Both the position numbers and the translations under genes were made by a program. From assembly GCA_947494695.1 (NCBI GenBank), contig CANLWB010000001.1:1-64000 (forward strand): a DNA stretch of 64,000 nucleotides. The letters run 5' to 3'. The first letter of the stretch is position 1. Every line of letters starts with the position of its first letter. This stretch comes from an uncultured Flavobacteriaceae bacterium (GTDB taxonomy: Bacteria; Bacteroidota; Bacteroidia; Flavobacteriales; Flavobacteriaceae). Below the pieces are notes generated by a model. The model was not told the DNA's origin, did not search any database, and saw nothing but the letters and a program-made list of their open reading frames with translations. Of the stretch, positions 1 through 9,086 are shown in pieces.

Positions 1-90
1 ACGCTTTACATACACGGTTTTTTCTGATGTTTTCATGACACTAAGGTTTTAGTGTATCGCTATTTCAGGACGGGACAGCCTTTTATTTTT

Positions 91-125
91 AAAAAACCAT
101 TTTCGATGTGAAAATGGTTTTTTTT
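91..125 (+). terminator. Rho-independent terminator of a gene upstream of the window
   Basis: An inverted repeat (arms AAACCATTTT and AAAATGGTTT, 7-nt loop) is followed by a run of T. It lies just before the first LRR gene and would end a + strand transcript that comes from outside the window. Confidence 0.75.
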
Positions 126-208
126 ATGAAAAGGAGGGAAGGTAAATTGTAATCCGTTTACATTATAAATATGTAGGTTAATACGTGTTTGTAATGTATC
201 CAAATACC

Positions 209-2110
209 ATGAAACGAACTAAAAAAGTGTACCAAAAAGTCTTTAGAAAATCATATCTCATACTAGTATTGTTAAGTATGTTTTCGAGCTGTAGTAGTGA
301 TGATAATCACCCTAAACCTAATTTAAGCGATGAAAAAATTATAACTGGTTTTGTCTTCGAAAAAGCCAACAACGACATGCTTCAGAGCGATGTCATAGCA
401 GAAATAGACCAGGAAAATTTTGCTATCAAAGCTCTGTTTCTTCCAGGAACAAAGGTTGAGGGTTTAATACCGACTATTACCACTTCAGAATTAGCAATAG
501 TTGCTCCAAAATCGATGGTAAAAATCGATTTAACATACCCAGCAACCTATACCGTAAAAGCAGAAGATGGATCTATTTCAAATTATTTGATAAGAGCAGA
601 ATTTGGGACATCTCAAGCCAATGGTGATAAGCTTATAACCGGTTTTGTTTTTGAAAAAGATAATAACGATAAGCTGAATAAAGATATTCATGCTGTAATT
701 AATGAAAGTGCATCAACCATTGAGGTTTCTTTTCTGGAAGGAACTCATATTAGCAATTTAAAACCCACCATTACAACCTCGGAACTTGCACAGGTAAGCC
801 CAAAAACAGACATAGAAATAGACTTAAGTTCTCCTGTAACTTACACTGTAACCGCTTTAAACAATTCCACAAGACAGTATACCGTAAAAGCTATTTTTGA
901 GCAACCGAAATCCGATAGAGACATCTTGGAAGCTTTTTTTAGTGCAAACCCAGATAATACATTAGATTGGGATTTAAACGCAACCGACATGAGCAACTGG
1001 AGTGGTGTTACTTTAGAAGGAGACCGTGTTACGGCATTGGCACTACAATTAAAAAATATAAGCACTATTCCCGCATCGTTTGGTGGTCTTTCTAAGCTGG
1101 AAAAGCTCTTTATTTATGACAATAATATAAGCGTTTTACCAGATGCCTTCGGACAACTATTAAACTTAAAAACACTTAACATAAATAGCAACAAGCTCGG
1201 TCATTATCCAGTAGTTCTAGAAAAACTGGATAATTTGGAACATTTAAGCCTTGGAGAAAACCAAATAAAAGAGCTTCCTGGTAGCATAAAAAACTTAAGT
1301 GATAAGCTGGTTATCTTTAGTCTCAATGAGAATGAATTAACAACACTTCCTGCAGAAATTGGTGAGTTCAAAAATCTTCAGAACTTAAGTGTTCAACGTA
1401 ATAAATTAACGAGTCTACCAAAAGAAATAGGGCTTTTAACCCAAGTTTGGACTATGAATTTGTCTGAGAATTATTTAGTTCAACTGCCTTCAGAAATAGG
1501 AAACATGAGGAACCTGGAAATTCTGGTACTAGAATACAACAACATTACAGGTTTACCCGACGAGATTGGAAATTTAAAAAAATTAGACAGGATACATCTT
1601 GGTAACAATGTGTTAGCTTCACTTCCTTCAACGTTTGACGGTTTAATCAGTTTAACTCTTTTACAGTTAGAATATAACAATTTAACAACGCTCCATAACA
1701 GTATTGGTGGGTTGTCCGCCTTGAAATATCTGTTTTTAAATAATAATCAAATCAGAGAACTTCCTCCAGAAATTGGAAACTTAGCTTCCATTGAGACTAT
1801 AGACTTGATAGAAAACAACCTAACACGTATTCCTTCCGAAATAGGTAATCTAACCACATTAAAGAGCTTAGATTTATCGGATAACGCACTTACAGGGCTT
1901 CCTCCGGAAATTGGAAACTTGAACACGTTATGGAATCTTTTCGTTTCAGATAATGAATTAACAAGTATTCCAGAAGATATAGGAAATATGACTGGTTTAA
2001 ACAACCTATACTTAACAGGTAACAAGTTAACCACTATTCCTCAAGCCGTATGCAATTTAGCAAGACCTGGCATTTCCATACTGTTGGATAAAAATGTTAC
2101 GTGTTTATAA
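209..2110 (+). CDS. LRR lipoprotein 1 with two DUF5018-like domains
   Basis: Predicted surface or periplasmic lipoprotein for protein binding; the ligand is unknown. The ATG at 209 is preferred over the in-frame GTG at 185, because the basic N-terminus MKRTKK then lines up with the three paralogues downstream. A lipobox ends at Cys28 (FSSC). Two DUF5018-like beta domains follow (about residues 40-132 and 140-232, motifs ITGFVFEK and VTYTV). Next comes a cap beginning DRDILEAFF with W-S-GVT, then about fifteen 23-residue LRRs of the form LPxEIGNLxxLxxLxLxxN, and a tail with two cysteines (VCNL...VTCL). The cap resembles the LRRNT_2 cap of plant receptor proteins. It is the first of four tandem copies and about 260 bp upstream of the next. 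Confidence 0.9.
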   Translation: MKRTKKVYQKVFRKSYLILVLLSMFSSCSSDDNHPKPNLSDEKIITGFVFEKANNDMLQSDVIAEIDQENFAIKALFLPGTKVEGLIPTITTSELAIVAPKSMVKIDLTYPATYTVKAEDGSISNYLIRAEFGTSQANGDKLITGFVFEKDNNDKLNKDIHAVINESASTIEVSFLEGTHISNLKPTITTSELAQVSPKTDIEIDLSSPVTYTVTALNNSTRQYTVKAIFEQPKSDRDILEAFFSANPDNTLDWDLNATDMSNWSGVTLEGDRVTALALQLKNISTIPASFGGLSKLEKLFIYDNNISVLPDAFGQLLNLKTLNINSNKLGHYPVVLEKLDNLEHLSLGENQIKELPGSIKNLSDKLVIFSLNENELTTLPAEIGEFKNLQNLSVQRNKLTSLPKEIGLLTQVWTMNLSENYLVQLPSEIGNMRNLEILVLEYNNITGLPDEIGNLKKLDRIHLGNNVLASLPSTFDGLISLTLLQLEYNNLTTLHNSIGGLSALKYLFLNNNQIRELPPEIGNLASIETIDLIENNLTRIPSEIGNLTTLKSLDLSDNALTGLPPEIGNLNTLWNLFVSDNELTSIPEDIGNMTGLNNLYLTGNKLTTIPQAVCNLARPGISILLDKNVTCL

Positions 2111-2374
2111 CAAATGATTTTGAAGATCAAAAAAACCTCCCGTTTAATGCCATTTAAACGACAAAAAACGGTCTAAACATGCATTGAAATAAAGAACAGA
2201 TAACTAAAGGAAAACCTTTAAAACAGATCCTTGAAAGCTAAAACAATATAACTAAGTGACTTACTAAATTTGTAAAAAATTTAATATTTACAAAGAAGGT
2301 TTTTACCTATATAATCGTTATAATAACTAACTTTATATGTCATATTATAACGTATTTATTTACCCCAAAAAATC

Positions 2375-4213
2375 ATGAAACAAATTAAAAAAACCTACAA
2401 AAGGGTGCTTAATAAAGCACCTTTAATGTTATTACTCTTAAGTATTATTTTAGGTTGTAGTAAAGATGGGAACGACCCTCAACCAGATCCAGATCAAAAC
2501 GGCGAAAACCTAATTACTAGCTTTGTCTTCAAACAAGGCGATAATAATAGGCTTTCGGGTGATATCACTGCAGTAATTAATCAGGAGAATTCCACAATTG
2601 AAGCCTCTTTTCCATTTGGAACCGATGTAGGTGGTCTTATACCAACGATCACCATTTCAAATCAAGCCATCGTAAGTCCCGAATCTCGTATTAAAATCGA
2701 TTTAACATCTCCCAAGACATATACTGTGACAGCAGAGGATGAGTCTACCAAAACCTACACGGTAAAGGCTACTATTGAAAAACCTTTACCTAGCGGTAAA
2801 AACCTTATCACCGGTTTTGTATTTGAAAAAGCTAATAATCCCAAACTATCGAAAGACATATCTGCGATAATTGACCAAGACAAATTAACTATTGAAGTAT
2901 CATTTCTAACGGGTACTGTTGTAAATAACTTAAAACCTACCCTTACTATCTCAAACCAAGCCACGGTAAGTCCCGAATCGTCTGTCGAAATCGATTTAAC
3001 GTCGCCCGTAACGTACACCGTTACCGCTGAAGACAATTCCACTAGAGCATACACAGTAAAGGCTATTATTGAGGGACCAAAGTCTGACAGAGACATCTTA
3101 GAAATCTTCTATGCAGCTAACCCCGATAACACATTGGGTTGGGATTTGAGTGCTACAGATATGAGTGCCTGGAATGGCGTTAGTATTGCAGGAGATCGCG
3201 TTATAGCATTAGATGTTTATGATAAAAAATTAACAACCATCCCAGCTGTATTTGGAGGCCTTACAAAACTGGAAGCGCTTTACATTTATAGCAATGAAAT
3301 AAGCAACCTCCCGACCGAATTTGGCGCGTTGTCAAACCTAAAAACCCTTAACCTTTCAAACAATAAATTAGCAAGCTATCCTGCTGCCTTAGAATCGTTG
3401 GGTGAACTACAACAGTTGAATATTAGCTCGAATGAAATCTCAACACTTCCAGGAAGTATTAAAAGCTTAAGTGATCAATTGGTAACATTAAGACTGGATG
3501 GTAATAAATTAACAAGTCTTCCTAAAGAAATAGGAGACTTAACTGGTCTTATTGATTTAAGTGCCCAAAGTAATGCATTAAGTGGTCTCCCAGCAGAAAT
3601 TGGAAACTTAAATGCGCTAAGGAATCTAAGATTAAAAGATAACGTTCTCATTCAACTTCCTCCAGAAATTGGAAACCTGTCTAATCTGGAAATACTAAGC
3701 CTAGAATCTAATGAGATAACAGACTTACCCGATGAAATTGGAGATTTAAGCCATTTGAATAGGCTCTTACTCGATAATAACGACATAACTTTACTTCCAC
3801 GAACCATTGAGGATTTAGATAACTTAATGTATTTATCTCTTGAAAACAACAAACTATCTACAATTCATTCCAACATAGGATCTTTATCTTCTGTAATATT
3901 TATAAATTTAAATAAAAACCAAATAGAAATACTTCCCAGAGTGTTTGGGAACTTAAAGAAATTGGACTATTTAACTCTGGAACATAACAAGCTTACAACA
4001 ATTCCAAAAGAATTAAGTAGAATGACCTCAATAACAAGTTTAATTCTAAATAACAATGAATTAACAAGTATCCCAGTAGAAATTGGAAGTTTAACCAAAC
4101 TCGTTGAGTTAGATCTTACAGATAACCAGTTAACAAGCATTCCACAAAAAGTTTGTGATTTAGAAGATACGGGAACCCAAATATCAAAAGATACAGGTGT
4201 TTCTTGTATGTAA
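2375..4213 (+). CDS. LRR lipoprotein 2 with two DUF5018-like domains
   Basis: Paralogue of the preceding gene with the same order of parts. It has a lipoprotein signal with lipobox ILGC (Cys28), two DUF5018-like domains (ITSFVFKQ and ITGFVFEK starts), the cap DRDILEIFY...W-N-GVS, and a long series of typical 23-residue LRRs. The C-terminal cap holds two cysteines (VCDL...VSCM). The predicted location is membrane-anchored, probably at the outer membrane. The upstream region differs from that of copies 3 and 4, so this copy is an older duplicate. A strong terminator follows, so copies 1-2 and 3-4 are probably separate transcription units. The ligand cannot be inferred from sequence. Confidence 0.9.
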   Translation: MKQIKKTYKRVLNKAPLMLLLLSIILGCSKDGNDPQPDPDQNGENLITSFVFKQGDNNRLSGDITAVINQENSTIEASFPFGTDVGGLIPTITISNQAIVSPESRIKIDLTSPKTYTVTAEDESTKTYTVKATIEKPLPSGKNLITGFVFEKANNPKLSKDISAIIDQDKLTIEVSFLTGTVVNNLKPTLTISNQATVSPESSVEIDLTSPVTYTVTAEDNSTRAYTVKAIIEGPKSDRDILEIFYAANPDNTLGWDLSATDMSAWNGVSIAGDRVIALDVYDKKLTTIPAVFGGLTKLEALYIYSNEISNLPTEFGALSNLKTLNLSNNKLASYPAALESLGELQQLNISSNEISTLPGSIKSLSDQLVTLRLDGNKLTSLPKEIGDLTGLIDLSAQSNALSGLPAEIGNLNALRNLRLKDNVLIQLPPEIGNLSNLEILSLESNEITDLPDEIGDLSHLNRLLLDNNDITLLPRTIEDLDNLMYLSLENNKLSTIHSNIGSLSSVIFINLNKNQIEILPRVFGNLKKLDYLTLEHNKLTTIPKELSRMTSITSLILNNNELTSIPVEIGSLTKLVELDLTDNQLTSIPQKVCDLEDTGTQISKDTGVSCM

Positions 4214-4275
4214 CGACACTTGTATTTACGTATTGGTTACAATAATAAGGTAAATTATTCTAAAGTTTTGATTGA

Positions 4276-4310
4276 AAAAGGGACGCTGCAAAGGTAGCGT
4301 CCCTTTTTTT
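4276..4310 (+). terminator. Rho-independent terminator after LRR lipoprotein 2
   Basis: An 11-bp stem (AAGGGACGCT / AGCGTCCCTT) with an 8-nt loop is followed by seven T. It sits about 65 bp after the stop codon. Confidence 0.9.
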
Positions 4311-4545
4311 GTTATTAGCTCTTAGCCAAGTTTTATTAAACCTCGGAGCGGGCTTATGAAGCCCTATACAGAACGTAATTTTAAAAATTCTGAAACTAAC
4401 TTCGAGCTATTAAACCCAAAAAGATCTCGCTCGAAAAGCGAAATTAATTCAACTCATAATTTTGAAGCCATGGCTTCGCATCGTTTCAAAATTGAGTTTT
4501 ACTGCCACACAATAAGTGCAATCAAATAAAACCTATTTGAAAAGA

Positions 4546-4615
4546 GGGTATTCTATTAATCAATCGTTTACACTCTAGATTTCAATCGATAAAAATTAAA
4601 AAACAAACCCAAATC
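4546..4615 (+). repeat. Upstream direct repeat, copy 1
   Basis: This block starts GGGTATTCTATTAATCAATC and runs to the ATG of LRR gene 3. It recurs almost unchanged at 5951-6019 before LRR gene 4, so promoter and leader were duplicated with the gene. It contains CGTTTACACT, resembling CGTTTACATT upstream of LRR gene 1 (about 155-165). Confidence 0.85.
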
Positions 4616-5935
4616 ATGAATCGAAGAAAAAAAACCAGTACGAGAATATTAATAAAATCGTATGTATTGATGTTCCTAGTGAGTATGTTATCAAGTTGCA
4701 GTAGTGATGAGGACAATGCTCCATCTAATTTAAGTAATGAAAAAACCATTACAAGTCTTGTCTTCACAAAAGCTAAAAATGCACAGCTCGCAGAAGACGT
4801 TCAGGCCGTTATTGACGAAGAAAAATTAACCATTACTGTCACACTTCCTTATAAAACAGATGTTACAAATCTTGTACCAACAATTTCGGCATCTGAGTTA
4901 GCAACAGTAAGTCCGAAATCGGATGAAAGTGTTGATTTAACATCTCCCATTATCCTTACAGTTACTGCCCAAAACGGAACAGCCCAACTGTATACCATGA
5001 CCATAGAAAACCCTAATTCAGATAGAGAAGTTCTTGAAATTCTCTATAGAGCTAATCGAGGAAACAATTTGCAGTGGGATTTAGCTGCAGCAAACATGGA
5101 TTCCTGGAGCGGAGTAACCACAGCAGATGGACGTGTAACGCATTTAGCTTTATCTTCTAAAAACCTAAGCACTATTCCAGATGAGTTTGGAAATCTTTCC
5201 GGTTTAAAAACATTAGATATATCGGAAAATGCGTTTACAAGTTTTCCAGTAGTATTAGAACAACTGGAAAATCTGGAAAGCTTAAACTTGGGAAATAATC
5301 AAATAACCACATTGCCAGCTGAAATTGGTAACTTAAAAAACCTTCAGGAATTAAGTATTAACAACAATAGACTAAAGTTGTTACCAGACCAAATTGTAGA
5401 GTTGATTCAACTTGTAGATTTCGACGCTTCAAGCAACCTTTTGTACAAACTTCCGGAAAACATAGGAAACCTTGTTAACCTACGAAGTTTAACATTACTA
5501 AACAATCAAATTATAGCTTTTCCAAAAAGTGTCAATGGTTTAATCAACTTAGAAGTACTAAACCTTCAATACAATCAACTAAGAGCCACCCCTGATATGA
5601 GTGATTTAGATAAACTAATTACTCTAAACATAAGTCATAATAAGATGTCCTTTTTAAGTGAAAGTATCCTGAATATAGATTCCTTAGAAAACTTAAAAGC
5701 AAATAATAATCAAATTCAAGTGATATCTTTATCTATAAAAAACTTATCGAACCTCGTTGGTTTAGATTTGTCTTCGAATGCGTTACCGAGTCTTCTTAAA
5801 GAAATAGGTGAGCTAAAAACCCTAAAGGCTCTCAAATTAACCAAAAATGATTTTACTGAAATACCTCAGGCAGTTTGCGATCTGGCGAATACAGGAACCA
5901 TAATTACAGTAGATAGCAACGTTACTTGTAAGTAA
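4616..5935 (+). CDS. LRR lipoprotein 3 with one DUF5018-like domain
   Basis: Shorter paralogue (439 residues). It has a basic start MNRRKK, lipobox LSSC at Cys28, and one DUF5018-like domain (ITSLVFTKAKN to about residue 118) instead of two. The cap follows (DREVLEILY...W-S-GVT), then about ten 23-residue LRRs and the two-cysteine tail (VCDL...VTCK). The N-terminal coding region is nearly identical at DNA level to LRR gene 4, and the upstream regions match too, so the pair arose by recent tandem duplication. The LRR parts have diverged more than the leader, with fewer repeats here. Predicted surface lipoprotein; partner unknown. Confidence 0.9.
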   Translation: MNRRKKTSTRILIKSYVLMFLVSMLSSCSSDEDNAPSNLSNEKTITSLVFTKAKNAQLAEDVQAVIDEEKLTITVTLPYKTDVTNLVPTISASELATVSPKSDESVDLTSPIILTVTAQNGTAQLYTMTIENPNSDREVLEILYRANRGNNLQWDLAAANMDSWSGVTTADGRVTHLALSSKNLSTIPDEFGNLSGLKTLDISENAFTSFPVVLEQLENLESLNLGNNQITTLPAEIGNLKNLQELSINNNRLKLLPDQIVELIQLVDFDASSNLLYKLPENIGNLVNLRSLTLLNNQIIAFPKSVNGLINLEVLNLQYNQLRATPDMSDLDKLITLNISHNKMSFLSESILNIDSLENLKANNNQIQVISLSIKNLSNLVGLDLSSNALPSLLKEIGELKTLKALKLTKNDFTEIPQAVCDLANTGTIITVDSNVTCK

Positions 5936-5950
5936 ATCCATTTACATAGC

Positions 5951-6019
5951 GGGTATTTTCTTAATCAATCGTTTACACTTTAGATTTCAATCGATAAAAA
6001 TTTAAAAATAAATCTAAAC
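5951..6019 (+). repeat. Upstream direct repeat, copy 2
   Basis: Second copy of the block at 4546-4615, differing by a few substitutions and one base of length. It fills almost the whole gap between LRR genes 3 and 4 and presumably carries the promoter of gene 4. Confidence 0.85.
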
Positions 6020-7489
6020 ATGAATCGAAGAAAAAAGAGCAGTACAACGATATTAATAAAATCGTATGTATTGATGTTCCTAGTGAGTATGTTGTTAGGT
6101 TGCAGTAGTGATGATGACAGTGCTCCATCTAATTTAAGTAATGAAAAAATAATTACAAGCCTTGTCTTTACAAAAGCTAAAAATGCGTTGCTCTCTGAAG
6201 ACATTCAGGCTGTTATTGATGAAGAAAAACTAAGCATTGCTGTTACATTTCCATGGAAAACCGATGTTATAAACCTGGTACCAACAATTTCGGTATCTGA
6301 GTTAGCAACTGTAAGTCCGAAATCGGATGCAAGTATTGATTTAACCTCTCCTGTTATCCTTACGGTTACTGCCGAAAATGGATCAACCAAAACATATACC
6401 ATTACAGCTGTTGTAGAGAAACCCTCTACAGACAGAGAGGTTCTTGAAGTTCTCTATAGTGCCAACCCAGAGAATACTTTGGGTTGGGATTTAGATGCAG
6501 AAAACATGGATTCGTGGAGTGGAGTAACCACAACAGCAGGTCGTGTAACACACTTAGCTTTATCGTCTAAAAATATAAGCACTATTCCCCATGAAATAGG
6601 AGGTCTCTCTTGGTTACAAAAACTATTTCTTTCTCAAAATAGAATTGGTAACCTGCCAGATGAGTTCGGAAGCCTCCATAATTTAAAAATATTGGATATT
6701 TCAGAAAACGCGTTTACAAGTTTTCCTGTAGCATTAGAAAAACTCATCAATCTGGAAAGCTTAAACATCGGGAATAATCAAATAACTACCTTACCCGCTA
6801 GTATAGAGAATTTAAGCAATAAACTTAGAAGACTTAACTTAGATGAAAATGAACTCACGAGCTTGCCAATTGAAATTGGTAAATTAAAAAGTATTCAGGA
6901 GTTAAGTATTCAAAATAATAAATTAACGGCATTACCCGATGAAATTGTGGACTTGTATCAACTCTTAGATTTTAATGCATCAAATAACCTTTTTGTTCAG
7001 CTCCCAGAAAACATAGGAAACCTTACCCGCCTGCAAGTTTTAAACCTCTCGAATAATCGTATTAAACGTTTGCCGGACAGTATTGGTTATTTAAAAAAAT
7101 TAGAACTTCTAAACCTTGAAAAAAATCGAATAGAATTGACCCCTTTTAGCATGCGTGATTTAGATAAACTAATTACCTTAAATTTAAGTTATAATAATAT
7201 ACCTATAATAAGCAAAAGTATAGGTTCTATGGCTTCTTTAGAAAATTTAAAGTTTAACAATAATCTACTCGCAATAATCCCTTCATCAATAAAAAATCTA
7301 TCGAATCTCATATGTTTAGATTTATCTTCTAATAGGATGTTGACTGTTCCTGTAGAAATAGGTGACCTAACAACCTTGAAGACACTCATATTAACCGAAA
7401 ACAGTTTTACTGAAATGCCTCAGCTTGTTTGTGATCTGGCCAATTCTGGAACTATAATTACGGTAGAAAGCAGCGTTACCTGTAAATAA
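6020..7489 (+). CDS. LRR lipoprotein 4 with one DUF5018-like domain
   Basis: Fourth member of the array (489 residues). It has lipobox LLGC at Cys28, one DUF5018-like domain, the cap DREVLEVLY...W-S-GVT, then about twelve LRRs and the VCDL...VTCK tail with paired cysteines. It is closest to LRR gene 3 and keeps an extra LRR stretch near residues 175-260 that gene 3 lacks. Unequal recombination between LRR units is a simple explanation. The family suggests protein-protein contact at the cell surface; nothing in the neighbourhood names a partner. Confidence 0.9.
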   Translation: MNRRKKSSTTILIKSYVLMFLVSMLLGCSSDDDSAPSNLSNEKIITSLVFTKAKNALLSEDIQAVIDEEKLSIAVTFPWKTDVINLVPTISVSELATVSPKSDASIDLTSPVILTVTAENGSTKTYTITAVVEKPSTDREVLEVLYSANPENTLGWDLDAENMDSWSGVTTTAGRVTHLALSSKNISTIPHEIGGLSWLQKLFLSQNRIGNLPDEFGSLHNLKILDISENAFTSFPVALEKLINLESLNIGNNQITTLPASIENLSNKLRRLNLDENELTSLPIEIGKLKSIQELSIQNNKLTALPDEIVDLYQLLDFNASNNLFVQLPENIGNLTRLQVLNLSNNRIKRLPDSIGYLKKLELLNLEKNRIELTPFSMRDLDKLITLNLSYNNIPIISKSIGSMASLENLKFNNNLLAIIPSSIKNLSNLICLDLSSNRMLTVPVEIGDLTTLKTLILTENSFTEMPQLVCDLANSGTIITVESSVTCK

Positions 7490-7506
7490 ATTCCTTAAAA
7501 AATGAT

Positions 7507-7550
7507 AAAAAAGCCTCAAAATAAACTTTGATTTGTTTTGAGGCTTTTTG
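7507..7550 (+). terminator. Rho-independent terminator after the LRR array
   Basis: A long stem (AAAAAGCCTCAAAA / TTTTGAGGCTTTTT) begins about 18 bp after the stop of LRR gene 4. It closes the array. Confidence 0.9.
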
Positions 7551-7691
7551 TCTTTTCAAAATTATGCAACCCATTCACTATCAACTAAAAAATGTTATAA
7601 ATGAGGAAAGTTCTTATAAAACTCCTTAAATTAGTATCAACTATGACTTAAACCGTAGCACTAGCAAATATTTATCCATTATTAAAAAGAT

Positions 7692-8987
7692 ATGGAAAAG
7701 CCAAAATGGTTGATAGAAGCAGAAGACACTTTAATTCGCTATTGTGGTGAATTTTCACCTCTGTTAATCGAAAAAGCAAATGACGTCTATCTTTATACCA
7801 AAGAAGGGCAACGCATTCTTGATTTTACATCAGGACAAATGTGCTCTGTTTTTGGTCACAACCACCCAAAGATTGTACAAGCTATAAAGGATGCCACAGA
7901 AAAAAGTATTCACTTGTTAAGCACCATGCTATCACCATCTGTTATTGAATTAAGCAAACAACTTTCGGACTTATTACCTCAAAGACTGAGTAAATGTTTA
8001 TTTGTAAATACCGGTTCAGAATCTAACGAAGTGGCTATTCGAATGGCAAAACTATCTTCGGGAGGTTTTGAAGTTATAGGTTTTCTGGGGTCCTGGCATG
8101 GGATGACCGCAGGTTCTCAATCCAGTACATATTCTAACACCCGTAAGGGATATGGCCCTGTGATACCGGGAAATCTATCCATACCAGCTCCTTATTCATA
8201 CAGATGCCCTATTAAACACTGTAAAACTAAATGTGATAATACGTGTCTCGATGTTGGTATTACCATGGTAGATAAACAATCTGTCGGAGCCTATGCCGCA
8301 TGCATTATAGAGCCCGTGTTAAGCGCCGCCGGAATTATTGAATTATCTCCTGAATATCTGAAAAGACTAAAAGAAATATGTGAAGAACGCGGTATGTATT
8401 TAATTCTTGACGAGGCACAAACAGCCTTTGGAAGGCTAGGGGTTAATTTTGGTTTCGAACTATTGGGTACAAAACCAGACTTCTTAACCTTGTCTAAAAC
8501 ACTAGGAGGTGGGCTTCCGTTGGCAGCAACCGTTACCAGTAAACACATAGAAGAGGACTGTCACTCTAAAGGGTTTTTTAATGTGACTTCTCATATTTCA
8601 GATCCCTTACCTGCTAAAGTCGGTCTAGCCATGATTGATATTCTTATAAACGAAAAAATGGCCGAAAATGCGAGGAAGCAAGGGAGTTATTTAAAACAAC
8701 AACTTCAGGAACTACAGCAAAAATACGAGTGTATTGGCGACGTGCGGGGAAAAGGGCTCTTAATAGGTGTGGAAATTGTAAAAGATAGAGAAACCAAAGA
8801 ACCCAATCTCGATCTGGGACATAAAATATCTGAAAACTGCTTAAAAATGGGACTAAGCATGAACCTGGTTAGAATAAAGGGCATGAGCGGTGTCTTTAGA
8901 ATTGCTCCGTCACTATCCATATCCAAGCGCGACATAGACCTCGGTATAGATATTTTGGATAAGGCTATACAGGAATCTCTAAAATAG
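7692..8987 (+). CDS. Class-III PLP aminotransferase, 2,2-dialkylglycine-decarboxylase-like
   Basis: Fold-type I PLP enzyme of the class-III aminotransferase family, 431 residues. Motifs match 2,2-dialkylglycine decarboxylase closely: GSES (108-111), GFLGSWHGMT (130-139), the LILDEAQTAFGR cofactor-binding strand with Asp240, LTLSKTLGGG with the Schiff-base Lys269, and HISDPLPAKVGL. The family member decarboxylates dialkylglycines and transaminates pyruvate in the cytosol; the substrate here is inferred, not proven. An insert carries four cysteines (172, 177, 181, 185) that could bind a metal. ATG at 7692 is the natural start. The gene stands about 100 bp before a secreted hydrolase and may not be in an operon with it. 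Confidence 0.85.
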   Translation: MEKPKWLIEAEDTLIRYCGEFSPLLIEKANDVYLYTKEGQRILDFTSGQMCSVFGHNHPKIVQAIKDATEKSIHLLSTMLSPSVIELSKQLSDLLPQRLSKCLFVNTGSESNEVAIRMAKLSSGGFEVIGFLGSWHGMTAGSQSSTYSNTRKGYGPVIPGNLSIPAPYSYRCPIKHCKTKCDNTCLDVGITMVDKQSVGAYAACIIEPVLSAAGIIELSPEYLKRLKEICEERGMYLILDEAQTAFGRLGVNFGFELLGTKPDFLTLSKTLGGGLPLAATVTSKHIEEDCHSKGFFNVTSHISDPLPAKVGLAMIDILINEKMAENARKQGSYLKQQLQELQQKYECIGDVRGKGLLIGVEIVKDRETKEPNLDLGHKISENCLKMGLSMNLVRIKGMSGVFRIAPSLSISKRDIDLGIDILDKAIQESLK

Positions 8988-9086
8988 CTTCCATAGGTAT
9001 TGACATAGCATACAAACACCTCAGGTTAATCCTTAACTAAAATTCTTATCTTCGAAGGACCTAAGAACATACGAATAGCATAAAAC

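Larger units (their letters stand above)
4214..4615. other. Intergenic region between LRR genes 2 and 3
   Basis: About 400 bp without a gene. It holds the terminator at 4276-4310, an imperfect hairpin at about 4455-4500 (arms around AACTCA...TTTTGAA and TTCAAAATTGAGTT), and the 70-bp block repeated upstream of LRR gene 4. Confidence 0.6.

Noticed and set aside
4582-6204. Paired minus-strand frames of 61 and 74 codons opposite the starts of LRR genes 3 and 4
   Set aside because: They mirror each other only because the DNA is duplicated; they are antisense to clear lipoprotein signal sequences.
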